A DNA stretch of 64,000 bases from Paracentrotus lividus (GCA_940671915.1 CALNVZ010003426.1:11663737-11727736), one strand, 5' to 3'; positions 48,266 to 62,105 are shown, counted from the first letter of the stretch. Program-made: numbers and translations. Notes: generated from the letters alone by a model not told the origin.

Positions 48266-48723
48266 TTAAAGGTAGTGTCAGCCTTTTGCAGGCAAAAATA
48301 GTAAATTTCTAGTTTTTGAGAGGATATAGTAGTATACCAATGATTATATCATCCCACAACATGATTAAGCTCAAATGTGTATGTTTGTCATTATATTGCG
48401 ATTATCAAAATTCATTCCTATTTTTTCGAACCTCGAAAAATATACCGTACGGTGCGAACCGCTGATCGTTAGCGCAGAGAATAATGCACGCTGATGCGCC
48501 GTGTGTATATTGCTGTGTGCGGTCCGTGCCGCACGCGCTGTAATATCAACGATGTTGATGGAGAGCTGGTCAAGATTGGTAGTCAGTTTTTTGTTTCGTA
48601 TTACTGATCTAGGCAACCTATGACAGTAAGATTGAATAGACAGTATAGGTCGATCATATTCTACAGTTATGCCAAGTTGCATTAGTTTTCGCAATTTGTG
48701 AAAAAGGCTGATACTACCTTTAA
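48266..48723 (+). mobile_element. TTAA-ended MITE, second family, copy 2
   Basis: It begins TTAAAGGTAGTGTCAGCC and ends GGCTGATACTACCTTTAA with TTAA at both borders, in the same orientation as the 43.9 kb copy. The 131-codon minus frame (48,371 to 48,766) runs through it and past its right end and is not supported as a gene. Confidence 0.68.
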
Positions 48724-51146
48724 TCATTAAATTATAATTTGAATCCCATTCATTGTTACTGGACACCAGATAGAATCAAAATGTGTCACTGAATTGCCAA
48801 TCAAGACCAGTGAAACATTTTTCTTTTGGATTTCCTGTAACATTGGGGTGAAAGAAAAAACAGAGGTTCAATGTTAGGGATTATTTGTCAATATTTACAT
48901 TTCCAAGGTGCATGTTTCATTGCTTTCTCATCAATTCACTGCACTTCTGACATACATAGCCCTATATTATTTGATGTCAATGTAGTTGCCTATGTCAATT
49001 CTAAAATACCAATCAATTATCTTTTCATAACTATATAGCTTATGATCTAATTATACAAATCATAATTGAGGAAAATATACTGAACAAAGTTTAACAATAC
49101 CTTTAAGAGAAGCCCTTTAATTGGTGCAGGGGAACATTAGCTAAACATTCACCTATTGATTCAATTTCTACTTCATATCTTTATTTTTCTTATTTCTTTA
49201 AGAGTTACTTATTTATCTATAGATCTGCCTTTATTTCAAGAAGTCCTTTCTTAGTGTGTTTATAAGCAACATTAATCTTTACTTTTCTTATGCAATTTGA
49301 ATGTCATTATGTGAGCATACAAAAATCTAAGACTTGGCCAACTCTTGATCAATCTTACATATATCTGTCTATGGAAGTTGTTTCTTTGTGTGTTTACAAG
49401 GAAGATCAAACTCCAATCAGTTGCTTATTATTTGATTGTCATCACCCAGATGTTATACAATTTCAACATTACAATCTATTTTTTATTTATGTCTAACTTT
49501 AACTTTCATTGCATTTTGGTTGACATAGGCCTATTCAGTTAGAATCCAAGATTTGATCTTACTTGGCTGGGCTGGTTTTCAAGTTCTCAAGAACTCTTTA
49601 TTGATATTACGAATAGCTGTGTTATGAGAAACCCTTGAATTGTGTTTGCAAGGGCAGATTATACCCCAATTAATGGGCCATGATTCACCCCTATAAGCAC
49701 TTAAACAAGGTCCTGATAGAAGTGTCTGGTGAGCCACAATAAACTAGCGCAATAAAGACACAAAAGGCCTTATATCTACAATGTACATGTGTTCAAGGTA
49801 AAAAGGAAACTTGTGTACATAAATTGTATTTAGACTTTGTCAGATCAAGATTACACAAGGGTGGACTTTCCCTTTAAAGCAAGAGCGAACTGACCAATAT
49901 TATGTGTTGTCTCACATTGACTTAACATGACATACGAATATGACGAGTTCAGGAGTAACATGAAAACACATCTATTCAGGTCTTAGTAGATATAACTTTT
50001 ATGAACCCAGTGCACTATTTTGATTTCTAGTATGTATTCTGTTTCTTATGCACATAGAGACATGGAATTTTACCAATGTGTCATGCGCTATACTAAAACT
50101 TATTATTATTATACGCCTTTACTACATATACTTGGAACATAATTATTCCGATTTCATAGGCCCTAGTGATAGGCTAGAGGGTTATCATTCAAGCGAGTCT
50201 ATATTATAAGACTACACTGCTAAGAATGTTGCACTATGGGTTAGGAACTGGGCCCTATATGGTCTGAGAGCTAGAGCCTAATAAGGAAATTCGATGATGA
50301 CCACAAACTAATAAAGAATGTGCATCTCGTTGTACATGTAGGTCACTAGTTCAGACATAACTCTACATAAACCTAACTAGGCTTGGGGGGGGGGGGGGTG
50401 AATGGCCATTTCTACAGACTGTATTCGGAACAAAATGAAAATGTAGGCCTACATCAATTCTAACTCAGAAAGGTCATACAAGCAATAGGTCAACCAGAAC
50501 TCTATTCCTGATTGTCTGCATGTGCAATAATGAGAGTGTAAGATCAAGGTCACTGCGGGCAGAGCATTAGATAATTTCATGACAGATTGAATCGAGAGAC
50601 GGAAAGGTTTAGAATGCCTGGTATGTAAACCAACTCCTGTTGTGAAAATTGATGGAAAGATCACTTTTTGACAGATTTAAATGATTGTGCTTTCCAGTTT
50701 CCTATGTTTGAATGGATTCCAAACCTTCATATTGACAGCATGCTGTCATAATCACAATCACTTTACTTAAAGTGTAACTTTACAACCAATCAATAAAAAT
50801 AGCAACTTAAAGCAAAGAGCATGTACAACACAATGGTGCCCATTATTATATTAATTAATAAAAATTAAATAAAATGCCTTTTTAGAAACATCTCTCACAT
50901 ACTCCGGACATGTCAACCTGGCAGTAGCAAATCTAGTGGTTTATTGATGAAGTCATAATTTGGAGCGATGGTGAAATGAACAAGATTTATGTTGAAAACA
51001 CCCCTATTTTAATAAAAACAGCAGTTGAAATTAAAAACGCCCTTATTTTCAGGAAAGTGTCAACGTCGCCAAAAGGCTGAAAAAATAGACCCACTCTGAT
51101 GCTTTCTGCGGACACGCATGAGTAGCACATCATGTGGCAAGTGAAC
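48724..51146. other. AT-rich DNA with retroelement-like tail remnant
   Basis: No gene seen. GGACTTTCCCTTTAA at about 49,863 resembles a lone TTAA-MITE end. TGCGCTATACTAAAACTT with TATTATTATTAT (about 50,072 to 50,111) resembles the 3' tail of SINE/LINE elements. Confidence 0.4.
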
Positions 51147-51171
51147 NNNNNNNNNNNNNNNNNNNNNNNNN
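51147..51171. other. Assembly gap (25 N)
   Basis: Twenty-five unknown bases, probably a placeholder of arbitrary length. Any frame crossing it is meaningless. Confidence 0.98.
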
Positions 51172-54100
51172 TCAGGTTTTGTCACGAATTGACTTCTGTT
51201 GCTGTCGCAACTGTTATTTCTGTATCAAAATTTAATTTTGTTTTCATTTCACTGGTCAGGAAAAAATATTTGAATTATTTGGATCTTCAAGTCTTTATTT
51301 ATAATTTGAAAAATCAAACAATGTTTTTGCGAAGGCCTTGAACTTCGAAATAAAACCGCAAGCATTCTTTCTCAATTACGTTCATGTTGACCTTCGCCTG
51401 ACCTTTGCGCAATCCTGGTCAATGCTTGGGCAATTTGAACATTTTCTAAATCGCTCTTAAACTGCTGTCCAGTCTCAAGATCTGTTATTATGGCAGAAGG
51501 CGTGAATTCAGCATAGGTTGATGCCTAATTTCAGGGTTATATTCCATCAAATTTGATAACCGAATTTTATTGCAAACCGAGAGACGACATTCTCACAAGA
51601 AAGAATACCCAAGGCAAGGTGCGGCTGTACTTTATCCAGTTCATTGTTTAAATTGATTTTGTGGTTTTTGCCCGGTATGACTAGAAGATGAGAAATGCCA
51701 CATATCTTCAACTTGGGATCTGTATAATAGTGCGGCTATTTATTCATATATTTGCAGGAAATAGGATAGCAATCTTATTGTAGTAGTCATTGTGATGTAG
51801 TAAGAATAGATATTGCTGTTTTTATTGTCTTGGCCATAACAAATGAACTTATTAGTTATGAACATACATACTTGCTATTTATTGAAAGAAAAAAAATGAA
51901 AAAAAAAAAATAAGATATTAATGTCTTATGCATATATAACACTATACAATTTTTTTTTTTTTTTTTTTTTTTTTTTATTTTAAGAAACAGCATCAATTAT
52001 ATTGCCTTTAATAAATTTAAGAATATAAGATAAAATAATAATTCTACTTCTGCTGCTTTTATTCATGAATACTTTGTAAGTTATCTTGAAGTTCAAAAGT
52101 CCATTCTACTTGCAAACAAACTCCCATGACTCTACCTATAAAAAGAGTGAATTGGGTTGTAACACATAATAGAGTCATAAATGAATGCAAAAGAGAGAAA
52201 AGGGATTCTTTCTAAGCTATGGAAGGCAAGAGAGAATATAGTCATAAATTGTTCTCTTCCGTAGTTGTGAAATGAAGGAATTTGCCAGAAAGTCTTCAAT
52301 CTTACAAGCAGAATAGTTTCGATTCCAGCTCCCAACTTAAAACCTCCAAATTAAGATTCTCTGAAAATTTGCAAACAAGATGCACCCGACTTTGCGGAAA
52401 AGTTTCCGCTTTTGGAGGATCTTCTTCGTTCCGCCTGCCCCATGATTTAAAGCTAACATGACCTTGCCTCGAGAGAGTCCCTATTATCTCTTTGCCGAGA
52501 ACTAGAAAAGCTCAACGTTAGGACAAATATAGAAGCCCCCTTATATCGCAACGATCCGAGTCTGCGTAAAGCTCTGCATGCCGTTGTGCGAAGTAGATGG
52601 GATGGCGGCTGTCGGTATTTGAGAATATGCTTATGGGCTTTTGAAGTGCAAAAAGTACAGGGCCTATCCTATTCCTGTGACTTTTGTTGTTTCGCGAGTA
52701 CCATATGATTGCGTAGTATGGAAGGATATACATGTAGGGCCTATATAATGCGGAAGAGTGCAAATGAAAAGTTGATGTTCGTTCTTTCTCTACAATATTT
52801 GAGCAAGTTGTGTAGAATGGCTCGCTTAGAAATTATTATCTCAGTACCCGCATTCTGTCATACTCCTTTACATCTTCTCTGCTCAAAAGAACAATGCCAT
52901 ATAAATCACTTCAGAGATCAAGTGATAGGAATTTCAAATTTTTTGTCAATTTTGTTGTTATATTTGCGTAATCAAGCATTGGTTTTTTTACTGCTCTAAA
53001 ATTATTGCAAGGTGTGAAGGACAAGAACTACTCTAAAGAATTTCATATTAGAATATGTATTATATTGCAGTGTCTTCCTATCTGAGGCGTAACACACTAT
53101 TCATGTTATTACCTGTATTTTGAGGAATTTGAAGCAAGGTATGTTTTTCGCAACATTTGCTCTGGACAACGACGAATCATCCTTCTATGCTGAGCTTTCA
53201 GGAAAGCCAATATTTAATTAAAATCAGTTTACACAGATAAATTCAATAAATCTAATACAACTTTGCTAATTTGATACGGCATCGTTACTCTTATGCGCTC
53301 ATTAATTGTTTATGTCTATTGTGCAGCCATGAGGGAGAATTGTGTCTTTGGATTTCAGACAATTGAAATAAACTAACAAAATCAAGCTTTTTCACTGGAG
53401 TGTGAAATCCTGGCTTTAAAGGATCACGACATCCAGGGTAGCCTGCGTAATATCTAACTATTTCTGGCTCCCTTTAATCCTAGTGGATAATTTTATCAAC
53501 ATTGTTTTGTTCGAAGAGCGACGGACTGGCAAGGACAAAATGAGATTACTTGAACTATTTCCTCTTTCGTGGTTTTAAAGTAAGCTCATCAGGTCTGTGT
53601 CGCTTCTCCCATTGCGGTTTTGAGGTGCAGCCAAATACGAAGCCGGGCTACGCGTAGGCACGCAACTTTCATTGCATTGAGGTTGAAATTTGAAGCATAT
53701 TGAACGGTCAATGTGTTTTGATCTGTCTGCTTGTACACAGTTTTTCTTAGCGGTTTCAGGCAATACTAGTTAAATTAGAAGATAGAAATACAACCAAGAC
53801 TGCCACATATCTGTGAAGACTTGTTGATGTGATGAATTTTAAACCTGAATTTAATTTTTTTATTATTGACTTACTTATATAGGCCTATATCAATTCTCTT
53901 GTTAGCATTGACCGAGGAAGATGTTCACGAAATAGTGAAACAAGATCACAGAGATTCAAGGGTCGCGAGACAATCGGGCACGTACCTTGTAATATCAGTC
54001 AATTCCTTATAGAACAAACGTTCTTGTAAATTTGGGGCTTTTACTCTTCTGGAATATATACTTGTACATGTATCTTTTTCTTCTTCTTCTCGGTCCTTTC

Positions 54101-56793
54101 TTTTAATTTTTTGTTGTATTTGTGAATTTAGAATTATCAGACTATATATAGAACATTACTTCATTATGATTAGACTATGAACAATGTAACACAACGAGCA
54201 TGAGATCAGTATCATCCCTTTGTTTTTCAAAGGTTACTCGTGATAAAAGAATCCGTGCATTGTCGGTTATGATGTCAAATAACTCCATACCTATCACTCT
54301 TACCATCGCTTTAAACCGCCAGTCAACTGGCTAATTAACCCTCTGATCTAACTTGTCGCCTGAAATCACCTCTTAATCTCGATGGATCATCTCGGGATTA
54401 GTGGGGATAGGCTAGCCTAAGTGCAACCCCTTCTTACTTCTTATATTGCAGTTGGTTTAAGCTCTTGTAGATTATTCAGAAGTGTAAAGGGGTGGTGTTC
54501 ATTAATTGATCCTTCAAGGTTTTATGAAATGTGACTTCAGTGTCATATATTAGTTCATACTCAAATATATTAGATGTGAGAATTATCTTGCCTCTATGAT
54601 GTCTCTGATGTACCAAAGTGGCGTTCCATGACTTGAAGAATCTTTGGTAAAAGGAGATTAGAGGACTTTGACGAACATACAATTCTCGTACATATAGCGA
54701 TGTCCTAAGGAAATCATTGTTCCAAATCACTTGAATGCGTGATTGTCCTAGATCAATGAACTGTATTTGTATTCCTGTTCAATGTTGAGTGGATACTGGT
54801 TGAATATATCAAGACAAGCACACTTCACATTTCTAAATGCTTTTTTTGTAATCATGCGTTTTCCTTTTAACATAACAATGAAATCTACCTACTAATGAGT
54901 TACTCTTCATATGGATATGTAAATCATTATCTTCAGTGTGTTGATCCAAGATCTTTTATCTTCCATTGATTTCTATTGAGAATCTGTTCTGAGAGATGCG
55001 TATTATAACATAGATATATGCATTGATGCTAGGCTCAGTCGCACATTCCTATAAGCTTGTACAAGTGCCTGCAGACAAGCAGTCTACATTGTATGAAACT
55101 AGATTATCAATTAATCTCTTATTAATCAAGTTACGGACTCTTTATTAGCATTGCCACTGACCAGGCCACACAATTTTTGCGATGTTAACGTCGTATTGTC
55201 TTGTTTACATTATTGACCCACGAGCCTTACAGACAATTTGCCAGATTGCTCTGTTTTCGTCACATCAGCGTGATTTGTATTCCCAGTCGCTGCACTTAAA
55301 TGGGCGACAAATACACGCCTATTAGCTCTTAATGCAATTAGGAAGGGCGTGCATCTGGATTTGACTCAAATGTTAATGTAGGAGCGTGGAAACAGGGACA
55401 AATTTGAATTTGCTGAGACAAACCAGACTAAGCTCCCGCAATAAAGAACATTTTGAAGGAACGATTTGACTCATGCATGGAGAGAAAACAAAAAAAAGAC
55501 GTCTGGAGGAAGCAAAGAAACGTACACAGTTTGCTACAACCTTGTAGGGTGTAACCGATGCTGGGCAAAATTGGCAACCCGTCCTAATGACAACGCGAGT
55601 CTGAGCTAACGAGCTCCTTAATTGAATTACTCGTCAGGCCGTTTGACGCACTTTGGAAATAGCGTCTGACGTACAGAGGTATCCTAATGCTACCAATTTA
55701 TCTGCTGATGCCTGTTTATTTTAGGCCAATTATGGCTTAATTGATGAAGGTTAAACTCGACACATTGTTAATATCGCACAGTCTGAAATAAAACACGAAT
55801 TTAACCTCAACATTTAAAGCTCCCAGTTGTTATTTACGCAGCGCATGTTTCACCAGGGTTGTGTGTGTATGTACAGGTGGCAATGCCATGCAATCTAGAT
55901 GAATGTACATGTGTAGTGTTCGTTGACAGCGCAATACATGACCCACCTTGTGACGACTCATATCCAGATGCCTTGCAAATTGCATAGCCTGGAGATGATT
56001 GCTGCCTCAAACTTGTTCAATGTAATAGACAGAGGTAAGAAGATAATAGACTGCATGTAATCAAACCCTTCTGTTCTTTAGCAGAATTACAACAAGACCA
56101 TCACACCAGAGAGCTGACAAACATAGTATGTTGCACGTACGACAATTAAAAGAAGTGATATTTTAGCCTTGTGATGCAGAGTCAATGAGAGTTAAGGTGA
56201 TGTCGATAAGTGGCACAGAGTATTACATTTCCCGACTGTGTGCTAATAGAAAAATGGGTAAGTATATTAATTGACTATTAGGGACAGGGCCCATTAATAA
56301 TGTTGTCCATCATTCTGTCTTCTCTATTTATTGTTCAATTAATAGCTTGTGATCGAAAATGGGGGGCGTGTAAGTTAGATGTGCTTGGGAAGAATTTAGA
56401 AATCTTTTAGAACTAACTTACCTACAAAACATCTATCATTGGCCAGTGACTTTTTTTGTTTTTAACAGTGACCATCCCGTGGACCGTGTAATTAAAGTAA
56501 AGGTCTTGTCCTAAAGTAGGCGATTGTTGCCTGAAAAGATGGCGATTATAGACCTTCCTACCGACCTTATCATACACTAGGCTTACACGAAACCATGCGA
56601 CCACACAAACGAGAGGCTACATGTAGTTAGCAATTGTCCTAAACTCCGATCTCCTGGTTGGGGACAGCCCTTAATATTAGACTGAGAGGTATGAAGTGAA
56701 AAAGAAAAAGTTATCACAAATGGCCATTATGTTCCTGTAAGCCACATTCATTATATGAACTAATAATTCCTTGTTGCATTCTTTCTCTCCCAG
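51172..56793. other. Repeat-poor unique region
   Basis: None of the MITE families found left of the gap was recognised here. It contains A and T runs at 51.89 to 51.98 kb and several stretches with TAATTA/ATTAAT clusters (for instance 55.2 to 55.8 kb). No exon could be established. The texture would fit regulatory DNA of a neighbouring gene (inference). Confidence 0.4.
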
Positions 56794-56796
56794 CAG

Positions 56797-57092
56797 GAGA
56801 CGACCAACGCCGCAACCGGACGGCGACCCCCATCTCAACCTCGCACCACCCACCCCACAACCACAGCAGCATAGCAGCAACAACCAACCAACAAGAGCAT
56901 GCCTACGGCAAGATCTCAAACAATCCGTTTCCTGGCGTCTCACACCCCCAGCATGTCGTTGCCCCCTCCTCCGTACTCCGCCAAGAAACTCATATGCCAC
57001 CAACACATGCACCACACCAGCACACCCCCCAGCACTCTGTGTCCTGCCGCCGTCTGCAGCACGCCGTTCCGCAGCAGCCCGTCTTGGATTAG
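56797..57092 (+). CDS. Probable 3' exon of an unidentified gene (His/Pro/Gln-rich tail)
   Basis: A strong acceptor (TTCTTTCTCTCCCAGCAG; border after 56,793 or 56,796) precedes an open frame of about 98 codons ending in TAG at 57,090 to 57,092. It reads GDDQRRNRTATPISTSHHPP early, then EHAYGKISNNPFPGVSHPQH, then APHQHTPQHSV, ending QQPVLD. There is no ATG near the start, as expected for an internal or terminal exon. The GC-rich local composition differs from the flanks. Low-complexity His/Pro/Gln tails are common at the C-termini of transcription and RNA-binding factors, but I do not recognise the family. A second frame stays open past the TAG to a GTAAGG donor-like site at about 57,160, so an internal exon in another frame is an alternative. 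AATAAA occurs at 57,615 and 57,802. Confidence 0.4.
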
Positions 57093-60000
57093 GCGTCGCT
57101 CCCCAAGCCGCACCCCACGTGGTGCGTACGCAGAGATGGCTTAGCAGCAGGCAATCGGGTAAGGAATGTGTATTGCTTCATAGAGCCATTAATAAGACGT
57201 ATACACTCTTTGGCTAGTATTCCACAGAGGTTCCTTAGATAAACCACAGCTTAATTCTGTGGTTTAACTATAGTAACAAACTGTAACACAATATTTCTAC
57301 ATTGTTTGTTCCTTATGTTTTTACTGATTCTGGAATGTACTTTGATAGTAAGGAAATGACTCTTGTAGCTTAACATCCCAGTCAATTTCAATTACCAAAA
57401 ATTCTGATGAATGGAACATCTACTTTCGAGATTGTTGTCACATTTTGCTAGCCATAGTATTAAACCAAAGATAAGCTATGGCTTAACTCAGATCATCTTG
57501 TGAAAAAAACAGGCCTTTATGTTTGAATTAAGACCCCTTCTGGCAACCACAGAAAATTTTTATATTTTTGTTTGATACATACATTAATTTACCTGCAGTA
57601 TCCTAATTGTAACCAATAAACACTTGGTTTGGAGTATATGGAGGGAAGCCTTAAATTGGCTTCATGATTAGGACCCCTTCAAATCTTAACGTGTCGTCAT
57701 TTATTACATGCACTTCAGTAATTGCTATGAAAACAATAGATATGTCAGTTAACAACTAAGGTTAGTCCACCGTTTTTAGAAAATTCTAGAATAAGTGAGG
57801 GAATAAAGTCCTAGGATTAGGCTTACGTGGTGCTTGCTATGTACTGTTTGAGAGATTTCTGTCTCTGCTCCAGTTCTCCACTCGCATTACTCGCAACCAT
57901 CAATCCATAGCCACGTAAGGTTACAAAAAATAAGTTCAAGTTACCGCCCGCATCGTTATCAAATATCATCTCAGGGAGATGGCAGGGGAAGCTTTTCCAC
58001 AGGGAAATTACAATACTGGCAGTTTAGGTCCAAGCACAAGCGGCGTCGAGAAGAAAGAAGCCAGACACGGGCAACTCGGGGTTAGCCGTTGGACGATGGC
58101 TAGTAATATGAGGTCACTGTCAGGAAGCGAGCAGATATTTCTGTCATCATCCATGGGGCTATGTGAACCGTACGTCGTCTGGAAGATCAACGATTCAGTG
58201 GACTTCGTGGATCGCCCAACCAGATGACTGTGCAATATTGCCTTATTCTGGCAGGTTCTACCTTTGCGTATGAATTTGGGGCCTGGAGAAATCTATCTCT
58301 TTTGATCCTCGCGATAATGCGTCACAGGCTGGGCCACCAAGAGAAGAGGGGATGCCAAGAGCGGGCGGTTTAGGAGGTGGGGTTTCGTGGAGCACTTCTG
58401 AGCTACCAACGGGATTATGTTAGCGCACACAGGTTTATGTATTAAACTTGTGGTTAGTAATTGAGACAGTGAACCTTGTCAGACGTTTTGAGGACGATGT
58501 GGAACTTTTATTTAAATCTTAATTAGATGCATATACGAGCAGCCCCTCTGAGTGAGTTGTTACAATAGAACTTTGTAGAAGAGCCTTAATTAGATGTGTC
58601 TGTAGGGGGTGCCAGACCTTTAGGTGACAATGGAAGATCCCTTACTTGTCATATACCTCCGTCATTGGTTAATCCCATCACATGTCGCTATCATCCGTCC
58701 CAATCGGAATCACATGCAGGACTTCAGGCTGTTTAAAGCCCCGGAAGGGTAACCCCTTCCTTGTTCCTACACCACCGGCAGAGGAAGAGCCCATAAAGAC
58801 CGTCGTTCCCCAAATGGGAGGTGACAGCAAGTGGTGAAGATAGCGTCTGGGAGCTTGGGTGAAGTTCGCGACACTGTTAATTAATCTGTCCGAGATGAAA
58901 AAATCATAGTTCGGTAATGTGTTCTCAGGCGTCCTGTCTAGACTCGAATTTCATGAACCCTTTCGAACTTTCCTAGATGGGATACATAGAGAGCACCTGT
59001 ATGGTTGTTCGAGATGTAAGATGAGGGGCACAAGATGTGTAGGGTTTAACAGGTCTTGAAAAATGTGTTACAGCTTCTATGGAAAGTTCTATAACACATC
59101 AAATTCTCCAATCAACGTCCATTGTACTTTTTAGACTTTGCATCATTGTCCATGGCTTCCTTCATACTGTGATTCAGATTTGAACCAATCTTCCCCCGCC
59201 CTTCCAACAAACAAGACAATGTGGAAATAGAATTGTACTTTTTTATTCACCTAAAGCTTTTCGAATTATGAACAAAATATTTCAAAGTTATCTAACCTCT
59301 TTATGAACCCCCAAAGTTTCAGAGCTGTTATACTGAAATTGATCACTAAAGGCCTGCATCATATCTCCCCAATGCTACTTTTAATCTATTTATCATAAAC
59401 ATAATTCCAATTTGAAATATCATCGCGTCTAAAAGCCTGTTTGTTTCCTTTTACATTCCTCTGTGCTTCTTATAATATCATTTATGTGGAAAATATGGAC
59501 CAGTGACGAAAATACAAGGTTAACATAATTTGACCTAATTTTTTAATGTTCTTATGTCACTTGATGTAGAATCTGAATTGCTCATCGATCATCTGATGTC
59601 CCAGCCAGAAACATCGGCACCTGCCTGTGATGCTAAGATTCAAGGCGGTTCTTCTTTCTCCCTCTTAGAAATCCCTACTTAGAGAAAGAAGAGAGAGGTG
59701 GGAGAGGCGGGTGCAGACAAAGGAAGAACAGCTCATCTTTCCTTCCTAGCCTAGTTCAAAAGAGGAACAATAAGAAGCAAAATCTGTTAAACTCATCCCA
59801 CTTCCTGCACTGATATATCACAAACAGGCGAAGACAAGAGGAGAGGTAGGGGGGGTGTCTTATCAAATGTTACAATGGAGCAAGTAAGAGGGGTTAGGTT
59901 GAACAATAGGAGGTGGAAATCAAATTGATGAAATTTTGAAAATTGAGAAGAAATCTAAAATGTTGAAGAGCGAATTTTTTGAAATACAGAACTGAACTGT

Positions 60001-61639
60001 TAATCATCGAAAGCAATGACCTGTAAATCTGTTAGAATTTGCCTCCTTAATTCTTGGATGGCCCTAGCTATCAAATACCTGATACCTCCTGCTTGCTGGC
60101 GTAGATAGTTATAAAAGGTTTAGATCATTATCATAATTCCTTTCGAAATGATTTAGAACCCCGTAGCCATGAGCTGTGAAGTGATTAATATTGACATCTC
60201 TGCCACACCCCTCTCTCCTTCCCGTACCCCTGTTGTAGTATTTGTTGAAAGCCTTTTGCATATCCTCAACTCACCATAGCTATAAGAAGCAGAACCGGAG
60301 GAAACCATCGACTTGAAACTTATCTTCCCTTGCTTGTTACACATTCACATCGTAACACCCTCGCGAGTCTCCCTTTATGCCGCCATTATCCCCTATGCAG
60401 ATGATCATCTTCTTTTTCTTGCGAGTCGTAATCGTACCCTATTCTCTTGTTGTCTTAGCTACTAAGATGAAGACGGGAAACGAAGGAAGTGTACACTGAG
60501 TTATCGTTTACCGGGACACCTGCCTTACAAATATCGTCCTCGGTCAACAATCACTTATATAGGACCGCGAGCGGATGGGATGGAGCTGAGAGATTAATTT
60601 TCCCTGTCACTATTCTCTCTTACTTCCATTGCTCTTCTCCGGCCCAAGAATTGCAATTAGGGAGGAAATAGATCAAATTAATTGATTGCATTCAGTTGCC
60701 CTTGTAGAAGAGGGGACTGGAGCACAGTGGCCATATAAAGTGAAATAGCTATGTTCTGTGAGTTGAATCTCTGTGCTTGGACTATTATCTCAGCTACATT
60801 ATTTTCAAGTTAAGGCCTCAATGTCTTAATTGCAACTATAAAATTGCTTTGTTATCATTATGTCAGTACATATGGAGTGTCACTACGCTTTTACGTACTC
60901 TTCAGGCCGAACGCTAAAGAAATCACTAGCCCTAACGTGTTAACCAGCATGTTTGCATAGCCGGCAACGTGCAATTTCAATTGACTTACTTGAGCACAGT
61001 AATTTTGAATCTTCTGGCTTAGCATCATTTGTCTTATATTTAAGGACGAATATGTGTTGTATTGTCTTGGAGTTGATGATTAAGGACCTACTGCCTCTCC
61101 TACCCTCCTTTCCCTTTCATTCGACTTGTTTCTGTTGTAAGAGTAAGCCTTTTTCTGATCTACACTCCATTCACCTTGACTATAACCACCTACACTGTCT
61201 TTCTATCCAGCCCTCTATTATTCTCAAGTCACCTCTCCTCCATCTCTCCTGACTTCCATTCCTCCAAACTATCTCTTCCCATGTTCTCGTTTGTACCCCC
61301 TCCAACTCCTCCGTCCTCGCAACCCCGATCATAGCGCAGCTTGTGACCTTACCTATTAGATACTAACAAAATGAATCTTCTGTGACGACATCTCTCTCTC
61401 TTCCACATACTCACCAATCCCTACCCTTCCCCAGCTATCTCTATATGTCCCCTCCCCTTCTCCTACACCCTATATCTACCCGAAAAGACCCGTCCTTTGA
61501 CTCCTGCACTGTCATCTCACTAACTACTCTCTGATCCTCCTTCCTCCCCGTCTCTCTAACCAACCCTTCATAGTCTTGCACCTGCCCCTTCCCATACCCT
61601 CCCCTTTTCACCTCTGCTAACCCCTCCTCTCTCACTCCC
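57093..61639. other. Unique DNA right of the 56.8 kb exon
   Basis: Mostly unique, moderate-GC sequence up to about 60.9 kb, then increasingly pyrimidine-rich to 61.64 kb. Two short frames preceded by acceptor-like AG (57.9 to 58.2 and 58.7 to 58.8 kb) are discussed as findings. A small hairpin (TTCTTTCTCCCTCT / AGAGAAAGAAGAGAG) lies at 59.65 to 59.70 kb. Confidence 0.4.
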
Positions 61640-62105
61640 CCGTTCAATCAATACCTCCCATCCCTCCCTTCAACCCCATCCCTCATTTTCCCTCTCCAAC
61701 GCTCTCCACCTCACACCCCCGTCCCAACCCTTCCCCCCTCCCACCCCCCTCCTCCCCTCCCCTCCCCTCAATTTCTCCTACGCTCCTCCCCTTCCCCATC
61801 CCTCCCAACCCAAACCCCTCCCCTCCTCCCTCCCCCTCTAAAACCCCCCCCTAAACCCCCTCCCCTCCCCCCTTCCCAACTCCTCCCCATTCACCCTCTC
61901 TTGCAACCCTCCCCTTCTCCTCCCCAAGACACTTCCCATCCCCTCCCCAACCCATCCCAACCCCTCCCCAAACACCTCCCCTAAGACCCCCTTCCCCTGT
62001 CCCTCCCCAAGATCCCCCCATCCCCTCCCCAACCCGTCCCAACCCCTCCCTAAACATCTCCCCTTAGCCTCCCCTCCCCTAAGACCCCCTTCCCCTCCCA
62101 ACCTT
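61640..62105. repeat. C-rich minisatellite, left side of palindrome
   Basis: Degenerate CCCCTCCCC / CCCAACCCCTCC units with AAGACCCCCTTCCCC phrases. Gly-rich minus frames are by-products. Its reverse complement appears at 63.54 to 64.0 kb. The complementary strand has many GGGG runs and could form quadruplexes. Confidence 0.75.

Noticed and set aside
48371..48766. 131-codon minus frame
   Set aside because: It runs through most of a TTAA MITE and past its border, and the other copy does not keep it open.
51132..51341. 69-codon frame across the N gap
   Set aside because: It includes unknown bases, so the frame cannot be trusted.
61838..62101. Gly-rich frames resembling glycine-rich proteins, also at 63.4 to 64.0 kb
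   Set aside because: They are the G-rich minisatellite; both copies are complementary sides of the palindrome.
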